Assembly: GCA_016791465.1 (NCBI GenBank)
Contig: JAEUWE010000389.1
Span: 1-6,150 of the forward strand
Reading direction: 5' to 3'
From: Pseudobdellovibrionaceae bacterium
GTDB lineage: Bacteria > Bdellovibrionota > Bdellovibrionia > Bdellovibrionales > JAMPXM01
DNA length: 6,150 nucleotides
Made by a program: the position numbers and the translations under genes. Positions 1-5,651 of the stretch are shown piece by piece (within the stretch, counting starts at the first letter, position 1; the number at the start of each line of letters is the position of its first letter). The notes under the pieces are model-generated. The model made no database searches, was not told where the DNA came from, and saw only the letters and a list, made by a program, of their open reading frames with translations.

Positions 1-1
1 C

Positions 2-190
2 CTCGAGGTCGAACTGAATGGCGCTCGACTCCAGCGCGACCAAAAACGCATCGAAGAGCTTGAAGCAAATCTAAAAAAGATCCAGGCCGCCCGTTCGACG
101 CCATTTTCTGTTTACGGAACTCCAATCCGTCCCGGAGATACGGTGGACTCTGTCCTCGCGCGCACCAGAGCACAGCGCTACGACGATTAA
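2..190 (+). CDS. C-terminal fragment of an unrecognised coiled-coil protein
   Basis: An open frame enters from the left edge and ends at TAA 188-190, giving the last 62 residues of a protein whose start lies outside the window. The first ~30 residues are rich in Glu, Lys, Arg, Gln and Leu (for example QKRIEELEANLKKIQAA) with heptad-like Leu/Ile spacing, so they should form a coiled coil. A short tail of about 30 residues with Pro, Gly and Thr follows, ending in RAQRYDD. No enzyme motif is visible and I do not recognise the family. The frame ends 4 nt before the stop of the convergent enoyl-CoA hydratase gene, leaving no room for a separate terminator. Its reality rests on the uninterrupted frame, the coherent coiled-coil composition and the tight fit with the neighbouring gene. 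The function is unknown. Confidence 0.6.
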   Translation, partial: LEVELNGARLQRDQKRIEELEANLKKIQAARSTPFSVYGTPIRPGDTVDSVLARTRAQRYDD

Positions 191-194
191 AATT

Positions 195-980
195 TCAGTG
201 ACCCTTGAATTGCGGTTTACGCTTTTCGACAAAAGCGCGAACACCCTCGGTTCTATCTTCCGTCGCAAACACTCGACCAAAAAGCTTCGCCTCGATGCGA
301 TCCGCCTCTTCAAGAGATCGCTCTTGACCACTATGAATCGATTTTTTGATATACTCGATCGCTTTCGGTGCGCGACTGCCAATCAGTGCTGCCTGTTCAA
401 GCGCGGTCTTCATGAGGTCGGACTGCGATACGACTTTATTGACTAGTCCAACGCGAAGCGCTTCATCCGTTCCAATCATCGCTCCGGTCAGCGCCATCTC
501 AAGTGCCTTCGCCGTTCCCACCCGTCGAGGAAGCCGAACGGTTCCGCCAAAACCTGGAATTAATCCCAATGTGCACTCGGGGAGCGAGAACTTCGCATTG
601 TCCGAAGCAATAATGAAATCACAAGCAAGCGCCAGCTCAAGCCCACCACCAAGAGCGAATCCATTCACGGCCGCAACAACTGGCTGCGGCAGCTGAGCGA
701 ACTTCGCAAAGAGACTCTGCCCTCTCTCGGCAAAGGCCTCCGCCTCTGTCGGCGTCATCAATTCAAACTGCTTAATATCGGCCCCTGCAACAAAGGCCTT
801 TTCGCCCTGCCCCGTAAGAATCACTGCGCGCACGGAACTGTCGCCCATCAGGTGTTGAACCAAGGCCTCTAGATCAGCGATCAACTCCGCATTCAATGCG
901 TTCATCGCTTCGGGGCGCGAAAGAGTCGCAATAAGAGTTGTTCCTTCTACCAGAGTTTTAATGCATTTGAGTTGTTTCAT
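195..980 (-). CDS. Enoyl-CoA hydratase/isomerase family protein (crotonase)
   Basis: This 261-residue protein has the length of classical crotonases. It is predicted to hydrate trans-2-enoyl-CoA (such as crotonyl-CoA) to 3-hydroxyacyl-CoA in the cytoplasm, as part of beta-oxidation or C4-acyl-CoA metabolism. The N-terminal SRPEAMNALN lies at 21-30. The first oxyanion-hole region is AFVAGADIK (62-70, Ala67) and the second is NGFALGGGLELALACD (106-121, Gly112). Both catalytic glutamates of hydratases are present: Glu115 in GGGLEL and Glu135 in LPECTLG, matching rat Glu144 and Glu164 at a constant offset of 29. The usual C-terminal EKRKPQFKG follows. The frame stays open upstream to a TTG at 1079, but the ATG at 980 matches the family N-terminus. 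GGAGG lies only 1 nt before that ATG, which is unusually close. The two glutamates favour hydratase over isomerase or dehalogenase activity; the exact substrate chain length cannot be read. The dehydrogenase for the next step is encoded on the same strand at 2092-2937. Confidence 0.93.
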   Translation of the reverse strand: MKQLKCIKTLVEGTTLIATLSRPEAMNALNAELIADLEALVQHLMGDSSVRAVILTGQGEKAFVAGADIKQFELMTPTEAEAFAERGQSLFAKFAQLPQPVVAAVNGFALGGGLELALACDFIIASDNAKFSLPECTLGLIPGFGGTVRLPRRVGTAKALEMALTGAMIGTDEALRVGLVNKVVSQSDLMKTALEQAALIGSRAPKAIEYIKKSIHSGQERSLEEADRIEAKLFGRVFATEDRTEGVRAFVEKRKPQFKGH

Positions 981-1085
981 GCCTCCAACGTACTGCTCCA
1001 AAAGCGCGGCTGACAACGAGAAATTGGACCTATGTCGGTTGCTCGGCTTTGCAAAATAATTTGTACTGTGACTCCACAAATCTCA

Positions 1086-1091
1086 CGGAGG
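1086..1091 (+). promoter_or_regulatory. Strong Shine-Dalgarno site deciding the start of the AhpD-like gene
   Basis: CGGAGG lies 6 nt upstream of the ATG at 1098. It selects this ATG over the in-frame ATG at 1032, which would add 22 residues without family character and has no comparable ribosome site. Confidence 0.8.
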
Positions 1092-1097
1092 AAAAGC

Positions 1098-1640
1098 ATG
1101 GCCCATATCAAAGTCCCCGCAGGTCTCCCTGGAATTATAGGTCCCATGAGTGCTTATCCCGAAACTGCAAAACCGATGAACGAGCTCGCACAGAATTTAC
1201 TTTCTCGTGAATCATCAACGCTGTCCAAAGCCGACCGCGAGACCATCGCAAGCTATGTCTCTTTCTTAAACGACTGCCAGTTCTGCTCAGAAAGCCATGG
1301 CGCTGTGGCCGACTATCACCTGAAGCAAACTGGCTTCAGTCGTCAGCTCTGGAAAGATATCGAAAGTGCACCCATTCATGAGCGCCTCAAGTCGCTTCTT
1401 CGAATCGCTGCGAAAGTCCAAAAAGCCGCCCGCTCCGTCACGGCTCAAGATGTTGAAGCCGCCATTCGCCTCGGAGCGACAGAACACGATATCCACGACA
1501 CCGTCCTGATCGCCGCCGCCTTCTGCATGTTTAACCGCTACGTCGATGGCCTTGGGACCTTCGCTCCGCCTCGCGGAGATAGTTCATACGTTCAGATGGG
1601 TCAGATGCTTGCGGAGAATGGCTACATCGGCGCCATCTAA
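1098..1640 (+). CDS. Carboxymuconolactone decarboxylase family protein, AhpD-like peroxidase-related
   Basis: This is a 180-residue all-helical protein of the CMD/AhpD superfamily. AhpD proteins are thiol-dependent alkylhydroperoxidases acting in the cytoplasm through a CxxC pair assisted by a Glu and a His. All four elements are present with AhpD spacing: Glu48 (RETIAS), Cys60 and Cys63 (CQFCSESHG) and His67. Glu is 12 residues before the first Cys and His is 4 after the second. The C-terminal segment AAFCMFNRYVDGLGTFAP (140-157) resembles the 'peroxidase-related' branch of this superfamily. An active thiol peroxidase or disulfide reductase is therefore likely, though the physiological substrate and electron donor are unknown and no ahpC is nearby. 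The start follows a strong CGGAGG. The gene is divergent from the enoyl-CoA hydratase (117-bp gap, with no convincing promoter boxes). Its stop codon TAA (1638-1640) is the first three bases of the 23-bp inverted repeat. It lies in opposite orientation between two beta-oxidation genes, so it may have been inserted there. Confidence 0.88.
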   Translation: MAHIKVPAGLPGIIGPMSAYPETAKPMNELAQNLLSRESSTLSKADRETIASYVSFLNDCQFCSESHGAVADYHLKQTGFSRQLWKDIESAPIHERLKSLLRIAAKVQKAARSVTAQDVEAAIRLGATEHDIHDTVLIAAAFCMFNRYVDGLGTFAPPRGDSSYVQMGQMLAENGYIGAI

Positions 1641-1660
1641 ACTGGCCCACAATCGTGTGG
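1638..1660 (+). repeat. Left arm of the 23-bp perfect inverted repeat
   Basis: This arm begins TAAACTGGCCCACAATCG and ends at the GG of 1660. Its TAA is the stop codon of the AhpD-like gene. It matches 2062-2084 in reverse complement with no mismatch; the next base fails to match on both the inner side (1661 versus 2061) and the outer side. Confidence 0.95.
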
Positions 1661-1665
1661 GTTTT
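1646..1665 (+). terminator. Small hairpin with T-tract, possible intrinsic terminator of the AhpD-like gene
   Basis: CCCACA (1646-1651) pairs with TGTGGG (1656-1661) around an ATCG loop. Two possible G-U pairs extend it, and TTTT follows at 1662-1665. It starts 5 nt after the stop codon, a typical place for a rho-independent terminator, but the stem is short and the T-tract is only four. Most of the hairpin lies within the left repeat arm, so it may be a by-product of the repeat. Confidence 0.45.
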
Positions 1666-2061
1666 CAAAAACAACACGTCTCCGCCCAGCAGACCAAAAG
1701 CCCGACGCGATTTGCCTCGGGTTTGAATCACTCGTGCCGAGTAGGGGTTCGTTCAACGCCCGATATCTCAAATAACAGTCCACTCGGGTAATTTTCGACT
1801 GATAACCGTGATTATGGTTTTTGGAAAAAAGAAAAATTCCTTTCGATCGCCTCACGACTGCTTTGTCTGCTCTCGACATCAGTATCAACCTACTCATGCC
1901 ACAACAAAAACAGCGCTCGATTGGCCATACGGCTTCTGTTACGGTCGACGGCTCCGAATGCCGGATCATGCGCCTCCCAATCAATAGCCATTTAAGACTT
2001 CGAGATTTCTGTCTTGAATAGGTCGCTCATCGAACTGACGCTCGTCGATGACAAGCGGCAT
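1661..2061. other. 401-bp non-coding interior of the repeat-bounded interval
   Basis: I find no supported gene here. A weak, AU-rich hairpin (AACCGT 1804-1809, GATT loop, ATGGTT 1814-1819, then TTT) could end a short + strand transcript. The segment 1823-1841 is A-rich. Two near-identical decamers, CGCTCATCGA (2024-2033) and CGCTCGTCGA (2039-2048), lie close to the right arm with 5 nt between them. No clear promoter was seen. The stretch could hold a small RNA or decayed sequence. Confidence 0.35.
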
Positions 2062-2084
2062 CCACACGATTGTGGGCCAGTTTA
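2062..2084 (-). repeat. Right arm of the 23-bp perfect inverted repeat
   Basis: This is the exact reverse complement of 1638-1660. Read on the minus strand it lies 7 nt downstream of the dehydrogenase stop codon, so both convergent genes carry the same sequence in the same relative orientation at their 3' ends. Its inner CCACA/TGTGG can fold around the ATCG loop, and an outer GGC (2077-2075) can pair with GCC (2059-2057) across a 2-nt bulge. No T-tract follows, so it is a weaker terminator candidate than the left arm. Confidence 0.93.
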
Positions 2085-2091
2085 AGGCAGT

Positions 2092-2937
2092 TTAGTAGGA
2101 GTAAACCCCACGCCCTGATTTGCGCCCCATCCAGCCCGCTTCGACATACTTCACAAGCAGCGGGCACGGGCGATACTTCGAATCGCCCAGACCGTCGTGC
2201 AGTACGTTCATAATCGCAAGGCAGGTGTCAAGACCGATGAAGTCCGCAAGAGTCAGCGGTCCCATGGGTTGATTGGTTCCAAGTTTCATCGCCTCATCAA
2301 TTCCCTTTGGCGACGCGATACCCTCATAGAGAGCATAGAAGGCCTCATTGATCATCGGCATCAAGATACGATTGACGATAAAGCCCGGCATGTCGCGGCC
2401 CTCGATAAAGACTTTACCCATTTTTTCAGCGACAGCGGCAACCGCCTTAAAGGTCTCATCGGCTGTCTGCAAGCCCCGAATGCCTTCAACCAAGGTCATG
2501 AGTGGAACGGGGTTCATAAAATGCATTCCGGCGACTTTTTCAGGTCGCTTTGTGGCGCCTGCGATTTTTGTAATCGAAATTGACGACGTGTTCGAACATA
2601 GGAGCGCCTGCGGATTCACGACGCGATCAAGCTCGGAGAAAATCTTTAGCTTAAGATCAATATTCTCCGTTGCTGCTTCGATAACGAGCTCACAGTCCTT
2701 GAGTGCATCAAGCGAAGTCCCCGTTTGAATGCGACCGAGGAGCGCCTTCTTTTCTGCATCAGTCATCTTCTCTTTTTTTATGAGGCGATCACAGCTTGCA
2801 GCGATCGTTTGCAAACCGCGCTCAAGCTGAGCGCTTGATACATCCGTCATGACAACTGAAAATCCAACACCTGCCGCAACCTGCGCGATGCCGTTCCCCA
2901 TCTGCCCTGCACCAACCACACCGATTTTCGAAATCAT
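2092..2937 (-). CDS. hbd: 3-hydroxybutyryl-CoA dehydrogenase
   Basis: This 281-residue protein has the usual length of single-function short-chain 3-hydroxyacyl-CoA dehydrogenases. It is predicted to interconvert 3-hydroxybutyryl-CoA and acetoacetyl-CoA in the cytoplasm. The Rossmann motif GAGQMGNGIAQ lies at 9-19, and Asp32 at the end of the second strand (VVMTDVS) favours NAD over NADP. The catalytic set is intact: Ser118 (SNTSS), His139 (HFMNP), Glu151 (VEG) and Asn189 (IVNR), each one residue beyond the clostridial Hbd numbering. The C-terminal domain shows DMPGFIVNRILMPMINEA, MGPLTLADFIGLD and the terminal GRKSGRGVYSY. The start ATG is preceded by AGGAGG (2942-2947) with 4-nt spacing. 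The porin-like gene ends 50 bp upstream on the same strand, so co-transcription is possible. Together with the enoyl-CoA hydratase at 195-980 it covers two consecutive beta-oxidation/C4 steps; no thiolase is in the window. The main uncertainty is chain-length preference. Confidence 0.95.
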   Translation of the reverse strand: MISKIGVVGAGQMGNGIAQVAAGVGFSVVMTDVSSAQLERGLQTIAASCDRLIKKEKMTDAEKKALLGRIQTGTSLDALKDCELVIEAATENIDLKLKIFSELDRVVNPQALLCSNTSSISITKIAGATKRPEKVAGMHFMNPVPLMTLVEGIRGLQTADETFKAVAAVAEKMGKVFIEGRDMPGFIVNRILMPMINEAFYALYEGIASPKGIDEAMKLGTNQPMGPLTLADFIGLDTCLAIMNVLHDGLGDSKYRPCPLLVKYVEAGWMGRKSGRGVYSY

Positions 2938-2941
2938 GCCC

Positions 2942-2947
2942 CCTCCT
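2942..2947 (-). promoter_or_regulatory. Shine-Dalgarno site of the 3-hydroxybutyryl-CoA dehydrogenase gene
   Basis: AGGAGG on the minus strand lies 4 nt from the ATG at 2937. It is within the 50-bp gap behind the porin-like gene, showing that the dehydrogenase is translated independently even if co-transcribed. Confidence 0.8.
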
Positions 2948-2987
2948 CGAAACTAGATCTAAAATGAGAAAGGCCCATCCTGACATA

Positions 2988-4196
2988 TTAGTTTTCGGGA
3001 GAAAAGCGAAACGCCAACTCAAACCGATGCTGGTCAATGCTTCGACCCTCGAGCATCTCTTTTGTACCTAAAAACAAGAGGCGGAAAGCTCGTTTAAAGT
3101 CGCCGCGCAGCAGATAGAACTGCGCGCCGAACGTCATCTCCTGCACCAAGTCAGCAGACGCCTGAGTATCAGGGTCCATCGCGTCGTAGCGCAAAAGTAA
3201 CGCGGTACGGTTGAGCGGTTCGTAGGTCAGATCAAAGCGGGCCATTCGAGAACGTCGCGTCAGAACATCTTGCTGAATTTCCCCAGCGATGGATTCAAAT
3301 TCCACAGCCAATCGTCGCCCAGCAGCGGTGCCGCGCTCGCCCTCCCCGATCTCCCACTCCGAACGAATATGAAATCCTCCATAGCGGATACGGGAAGACT
3401 TGTCCGCGTCCAGCTCAGTCGCTGTCGCCGTCGTGCCCGTCGGATGGGTCGACGAAACGGCCGTGCGCCCCGCCTGTCCACTTAAACCGACGCGCAGCTG
3501 TCCGCGGGTACTGCGAATCTTGTATTCGGTGCGAGCCGTTGCCCACATTTCGCGATCGCGATCGTCGCCAGCCTCGCCGTTATGGACGAGCCACGATGAT
3601 TCAAAACCACCGGCATCGACTTGATAGAAAAAACCAAGATCGCGAGCCGCGAGAATTCCCTGACGCATCACTAATGGCCGCACCCAATCGCGAGCAGACT
3701 CGTCGCCCTCTTCTAAACCAAAAAGCACGGGCACAAGTCCGATCCGAAAATGCCCCCAATCGCCCTCAAGCCCCGCGAAGGCGTCAACAAGAGCCGGATC
3801 GCTGCCGCGCTCATCGCCCGAGAGCGGCGCATAGCGCGTTGGTCGCGCGATCAGACTCCGAGTACCAATCGATACCTGTGCCTCGATACGATTCGAGAAG
3901 CGACTCGAAAGATCAAGCGCCCCCTCCCAGCGTCCTCCAAACCGCGCGCCGGCGAGCTGAAACTCGCCATTGCGTGGTTCAGAGTAACGAAGACTCGTCT
4001 CAACCCATGGAGCAAGCCAGCGCGGCTCGCCAAGCACCTCGGCATGAGCGGCAACTGAGAAAGCGAGTCCTGAAATGATCGCGACCGCACAAAAGCTCGA
4101 CGATCGTCTCGGCAGCGCCATATGCGAAAGCGCTCGAACGAGACGTAAATGGAGCCACTGCTGTACTTTGTGACGAAGCTTTAAAATCAGGACCAT
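2988..4196 (-). CDS. Porin-like outer-membrane beta-barrel protein
   Basis: The longest frame is 402 residues. A Sec signal peptide is visible around residues 26-52: a basic stretch (PRRSSS), a hydrophobic core (AVAIISGLAFSVAA) and an AHA cleavage site before EVLGE. The body is a series of alternating, aromatic-flanked strands with charged loops. Examples are HFRIGLVPVLFGLEEGD, RDLGFFYQVDAGGFESSWLV, MARFDLTYEPLNRTALLLRYD and the final HRFELAFRFSPEN. The order (a GxxRxGxxxxxFG-like strand, then RDLGF, then LLLRYDAMDPD, then a terminal barrel strand) recalls phosphate-selective porin O/P-type proteins, but the solute cannot be inferred. The Thr/Ser-rich SSTHPTGTTATATELDA at about 248-264 looks like an exposed loop. 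Neither start has a good ribosome site. The ATG at 4121 (residue 26) gives a normal signal peptide and leaves 111 bp for divergent promoters; I give the longer frame but consider 4121 the likelier start. Four residues follow the last aromatic, unlike the usual terminal Phe. Confidence 0.75.
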   Translation of the reverse strand: MVLILKLRHKVQQWLHLRLVRALSHMALPRRSSSFCAVAIISGLAFSVAAHAEVLGEPRWLAPWVETSLRYSEPRNGEFQLAGARFGGRWEGALDLSSRFSNRIEAQVSIGTRSLIARPTRYAPLSGDERGSDPALVDAFAGLEGDWGHFRIGLVPVLFGLEEGDESARDWVRPLVMRQGILAARDLGFFYQVDAGGFESSWLVHNGEAGDDRDREMWATARTEYKIRSTRGQLRVGLSGQAGRTAVSSTHPTGTTATATELDADKSSRIRYGGFHIRSEWEIGEGERGTAAGRRLAVEFESIAGEIQQDVLTRRSRMARFDLTYEPLNRTALLLRYDAMDPDTQASADLVQEMTFGAQFYLLRGDFKRAFRLLFLGTKEMLEGRSIDQHRFELAFRFSPEN

Positions 4197-4232
4197 CTAA
4201 AATGAGATTAACGAGTGAGAATAGAAGCGTAA
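4122..4232. promoter_or_regulatory. Likely divergent promoter region between porin-like and SH3/Asp-box genes
   Basis: If the porin-like protein starts at 4121, this 111-bp stretch separates two divergent envelope genes. It contains two TAAAAT hexamers (4182-4187 and 4198-4203) that could act as -10 boxes for the rightward gene, but neither has a good -35 at 16-18 bp. The call rests on gene orientation more than on motifs. Confidence 0.35.
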
Positions 4233-5651
4233 ATGGTGAATTTACCTCTTGAAACAAAACTGGCCGCACGCTTCCACCGAACGCCGTTGCTCACGACCGT
4301 TGCGGCAGCACTTTTCTCTGCCTGCTTGGGGCCAGCAGCCGAAGCCGCTACGCCCGTCTATCTAAAACCTGAGAGTCGCTTTGCCTCTGGGCAATACGCG
4401 CGCCCATGGCTTGAAGCCCGCACGAAAGATGTTCAGCTCCAGCGCTGGTTTCGAGTTTGGACCAAAACGAATGACCATCGAACCGTTTACGGCTGGATCG
4501 CGGAAGATCATGTTTTAACGCAGCTGCGCCTAAGTTCCATCGCACGACTCACTCGAAACGAGCCCGATCGTTCAAATGCATCAATCGACAGTCTCCGCGG
4601 CGGCCGCATTCCAAAGGATGCGCAAGTTATTATCCTTGAACGGGCAGGTTCCTGGTCACGTGTTCGAGTGCTTGGTGAAAACTCACCCAATAAAGAACTC
4701 AGCAGAGACTCCTGGATTCTCAACGAAGCGCTCACCCGTGACCCGGGCAGCCAAGTCGAGAAAGCGTATGTGATTCAGTCAACACCGATTCGCCTGCAGC
4801 CAAACCTCAAAGTGAAGCCGATTGAGAGTTTAGATCCTCATCGCGAAGTGAATGTGGTCAGCGCCGATGGCCGCTGGCTCGAGGTTCAAATCGACACTCG
4901 ACAAATGAGTCTTGGGATCGAGATCCAAACCGGTTGGATTGAAAGAAAAAATGTCTGGCTCAGCTCCGATTTAATTTCGACAAACGGCAAATCGATCGGC
5001 GAAAATGTTCGCCCTCTCTTTGCAGGTCTTGAACTCCGAAGTGCTCCTCTTCCAGATGCCAACGTCGTCACACTGCTCTCAGGCACTGAGGCCCTTCACG
5101 TCCTTGGCAGTCAGTATCTGAAATGGGGTCAGGTTCGCGTTCCCGACCACGGCGCCCTTTGGTGGCCAATCACCGACAGCCACGACACCGAACCGGCCGC
5201 CCCGCCGATGACACTTTCAACCCAAGAGCTTGTCTCGCGCAGTCTCTTTGATCTCGCCGCAAGCCACTCGATTCCAGGATTTAAAATCGCCAGCGCAAAA
5301 GGTGTTTTCCAAACAACTGACGGCAAGACCTGGAAGAAAATTTCGAGTTTTGAAGAAAAAAACTTTCCCGTCGCAATCACCGGCTCTTCACCAGAAAAAC
5401 TCGCACTCTTTGTCGGCCCTTTTCTCTCGACCGATCAGGGCCGAACCTTCAGCGAGTGGATTCGCTGGGACCGCCTGGTCCAGTCTATTAAAACAAAAAC
5501 AGGAATGCCTCCCAATCGCATGCGACTATCAGCCCTCGAGATGATCGACGACTCAGGTCAGAAAATTAGACTGACTCTTGATCTCGGCCGCACGAAGCCG
5601 GTTGTCGTCTCGACCAAAGATCGCGGCGCAAATTTTACGGTCGAACTCTAA
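4233..5651 (+). CDS. Secreted SH3-like repeat protein with C-terminal Asp-box motifs
   Basis: This is a 472-residue exported protein. The N-terminus has a basic region, a hydrophobic core (PLLTTVAAALFSA, 18-30) and a probable signal peptidase I site after AEA (38). Cys31 preceded by FSA is a weak lipobox alternative. Four segments resemble bacterial SH3-like modules, often ending in a tryptophan-containing strand: ~40-95 (YGWIAEDHVL), ~102-168 (GSWSRVRV, DSWILNEAL), ~180-243 (GRWLEVQI, TGWIERKNVW) and ~260-312 (KWGQVRVPDHGALWW). Such modules commonly bind peptidoglycan or peptides. The last ~120 residues carry Asp-box-like motifs: TTDGKTW (361-367), STDQGRTF (399-406, a perfect Asp-box) and the degenerate STKDRGANF (460-468). 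These normally recur in beta-propeller blades, but three are too few for a full propeller. No catalytic motif is visible. It is divergent from the porin-like gene, which suggests an envelope role. Its 3' end overlaps the acyltransferase gene by 17 nt. The upstream ribosome site is weak. Confidence 0.8.
   Translation: MVNLPLETKLAARFHRTPLLTTVAAALFSACLGPAAEAATPVYLKPESRFASGQYARPWLEARTKDVQLQRWFRVWTKTNDHRTVYGWIAEDHVLTQLRLSSIARLTRNEPDRSNASIDSLRGGRIPKDAQVIILERAGSWSRVRVLGENSPNKELSRDSWILNEALTRDPGSQVEKAYVIQSTPIRLQPNLKVKPIESLDPHREVNVVSADGRWLEVQIDTRQMSLGIEIQTGWIERKNVWLSSDLISTNGKSIGENVRPLFAGLELRSAPLPDANVVTLLSGTEALHVLGSQYLKWGQVRVPDHGALWWPITDSHDTEPAAPPMTLSTQELVSRSLFDLAASHSIPGFKIASAKGVFQTTDGKTWKKISSFEEKNFPVAITGSSPEKLALFVGPFLSTDQGRTFSEWIRWDRLVQSIKTKTGMPPNRMRLSALEMIDDSGQKIRLTLDLGRTKPVVVSTKDRGANFTVEL

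Larger units (their letters stand above)
1638..2084. mobile_element. 447-bp interval bounded by perfect 23-bp inverted repeats; MITE-like candidate
   Basis: The arms at 1638-1660 and 2062-2084 are exact reverse complements over 23 bp and enclose 401 bp. If the outermost TA on each side is taken as a target duplication, the element has 21-bp termini starting AACTGGCCCAC and a TA duplication, as known for Tc1/mariner and IS630-type elements. TA is self-complementary, so this duplication cannot be separated from one extra matched pair. The interior holds no recognisable transposase. It has two weak frames (66 residues on +, 1821-2021 from a TTG; up to 115 residues on -, 1637-1984) with no family likeness or convincing ribosome site, so I do not call them genes. 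A non-autonomous element would look like this. A REP-like pair or duplicated 3'-end repeat between convergent genes is the main alternative. Confidence 0.4.

Noticed and set aside
981..1097. Divergent promoters between the hydratase and AhpD-like genes
   Set aside because: A promoter must exist in this 117-bp gap, but candidates such as TTGCTC with TGTACT match the consensus poorly. I could not place one with confidence.
1700..1760. tRNA-like T-loop (GGGTTTGAATC around 1719-1729)
   Set aside because: The flanking bases do not form a proper 5-bp T stem, and no matching acceptor, D or anticodon arms are found. It is not a tRNA or a clear tRNA remnant.
1740..1790. attC-like sequence (GGTTCGTTCAACGCC)
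   Set aside because: The paired R/L boxes with GTTRRRY and RYYYAAC at suitable spacing are not present. The likeness to integron cassette ends is superficial.
1637..1984. 115-residue minus-strand open frame within the repeat interval, from a TTG
   Set aside because: It has no ribosome site or family likeness, and its end is formed by the left repeat arm and the neighbouring gene's last codons. It looks like chance openness.
1821..2021. 66-residue plus-strand frame starting at TTG inside the interval
   Set aside because: There is no Shine-Dalgarno site, the start overlaps a weak hairpin, and the composition shows no domain, signal or membrane segment.
4317..4325. Lipoprotein signal (FSAC at residues 28-31) in the SH3/Asp-box protein
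   Set aside because: Phe at the -3 position is atypical, and a good signal peptidase I site (AEA) lies 7 residues later. I kept it only as an alternative.
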